From CAZVIJ01 sp964626735 (lineage in GTDB: Bacteria > Patescibacteriota > Dojkabacteria > JAOAGR01): DNA of 30,970 bases. The first letter of the stretch is position 1. Each line of letters begins with the position of its first letter. The notes under the pieces are model-generated. The model had not been told where the DNA came from. It searched no databases and worked only from the letters and a program-made list of their open reading frames with translations. Shown piece by piece: positions 30,660 to 30,970 of the stretch. The translations under genes were made by a program, and so were the position numbers. Location: the NCBI GenBank assembly GCA_964626735.1, contig CAZVIJ010000017.1:1-30970 (forward strand), written 5' to 3'.

Positions 30660-30970
30660 ATGACAATCGACTTCGCATCATACTTCGTTCTCGGATTCCT
30701 GGTAATCGTCGTTCTCTTGGCGCTGTCGCTTTTGAAAAAACTGTATCTGGTGCGGTTTGCCATACAGTCTTTCGCCAAACACCTGAGGCTGTTCATGCTT
30801 CTATCGTTGACAATGCTCGGCATGGTAACGATTTTTGTCGCGGTCGTTATCTTGAATGACTCGTACCAAACAAGCAGGGAATCGTTCGTATCGGGAAAAG
30901 TCGGAAATACGAAAGCCCTCTTGTACCCGCGTAAAGTCGACGAGAATTGGAACATAGACAGAGTCAACTC
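30660..30970 (+). CDS. Partial membrane protein, runs off the right end
   Basis: The reading frame stays open for 103 codons to the last base and is incomplete. Two membrane helices are clear: about residues 7-26 (YFVLGFLVIVVLLALSLLKK) and 44-65 (MLLSLTMLGMVTIFVAVVIL), separated by a basic stretch (LVRFAIQSFAKHLR). From residue 66 the chain is polar, probably outside the cell. The family is not recognisable from this part. ATG 30660 is chosen because of the TATAAT 6 nt upstream. Confidence 0.65.
   Translation, partial: MTIDFASYFVLGFLVIVVLLALSLLKKLYLVRFAIQSFAKHLRLFMLLSLTMLGMVTIFVAVVILNDSYQTSRESFVSGKVGNTKALLYPRKVDENWNIDRVN

Overview
The window looks like a chromosomal segment of a Patescibacteria / Candidate Phyla Radiation (CPR) bacterium. 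I cannot fix the lineage; Microgenomates- or Dojkabacteria-like gene content is an inference. The grounds are: very dense packing (no gap over about 140 bp); an archaeal-type AMP phosphorylase beside a ribose-1,5-bisphosphate isomerase; DUF2298, DUF3048 and GtrA membrane or surface proteins; an alanyl-tRNA synthetase without its C-terminal domain; and many start codons lying only 5-12 nt behind a -10 box, as expected for leaderless mRNAs. TGA acts as a normal stop, so the SR1/Gracilibacteria glycine recoding does not apply. I see no rRNA, tRNA, CRISPR array, IS element or phage gene.

Layout. 138-2940 (+): RfaE-like nucleotidyltransferase, DHFR-family protein, GtrA-like membrane protein and FAD-dependent oxidoreductase. 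2995-5217 (-): DUF2298 polytopic membrane protein, divergent from a GT39-like membrane glycosyltransferase (5273-6958, +). 6951-10535 (-): polA followed by a membrane-anchored polysaccharide deacetylase. 10627-13061 (+): AMP phosphorylase and ribose-1,5-bisphosphate isomerase, two steps of the CPR/archaeal AMP salvage route; no RuBisCO lies here. 13129-13545 (+): small DUF1761-like membrane protein preceded by a perfect palindrome and followed by a strong hairpin terminator. 13624-19529 (-): envelope cluster sppA, PBP2-type transpeptidase, rmuC, RodZ-like HTH membrane protein, DsbA-like thioredoxin. 19587-21695 (+): kinase-fold protein, CarS-like (archaeal CDP-lipid synthase family) membrane enzyme, unknown protein. 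21770-29005 (+): alaS, HAD phosphatase, ABC-F ATPase, DUF3048 surface protein, secreted DUF5010/GH99-like protein ending in a dockerin. Then an unknown membrane-anchored protein (29119-29877, +), clpP (-) and a partial membrane protein running off the right end (30660-, +).

How they fit together. Most of the window serves the cell envelope: sugar and lipid-linked sugar handling, peptidoglycan synthesis and remodelling, disulfide chemistry, membrane proteolysis and surface proteins. The informational genes (polA, alaS, ABC-F, clpP) and the nucleotide salvage pair are interleaved. Convergent gene pairs overlap or nearly touch, while divergent pairs are separated by 55-115 bp promoter regions. 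Functions come from motif recognition in the translated sequence; no database search was run.
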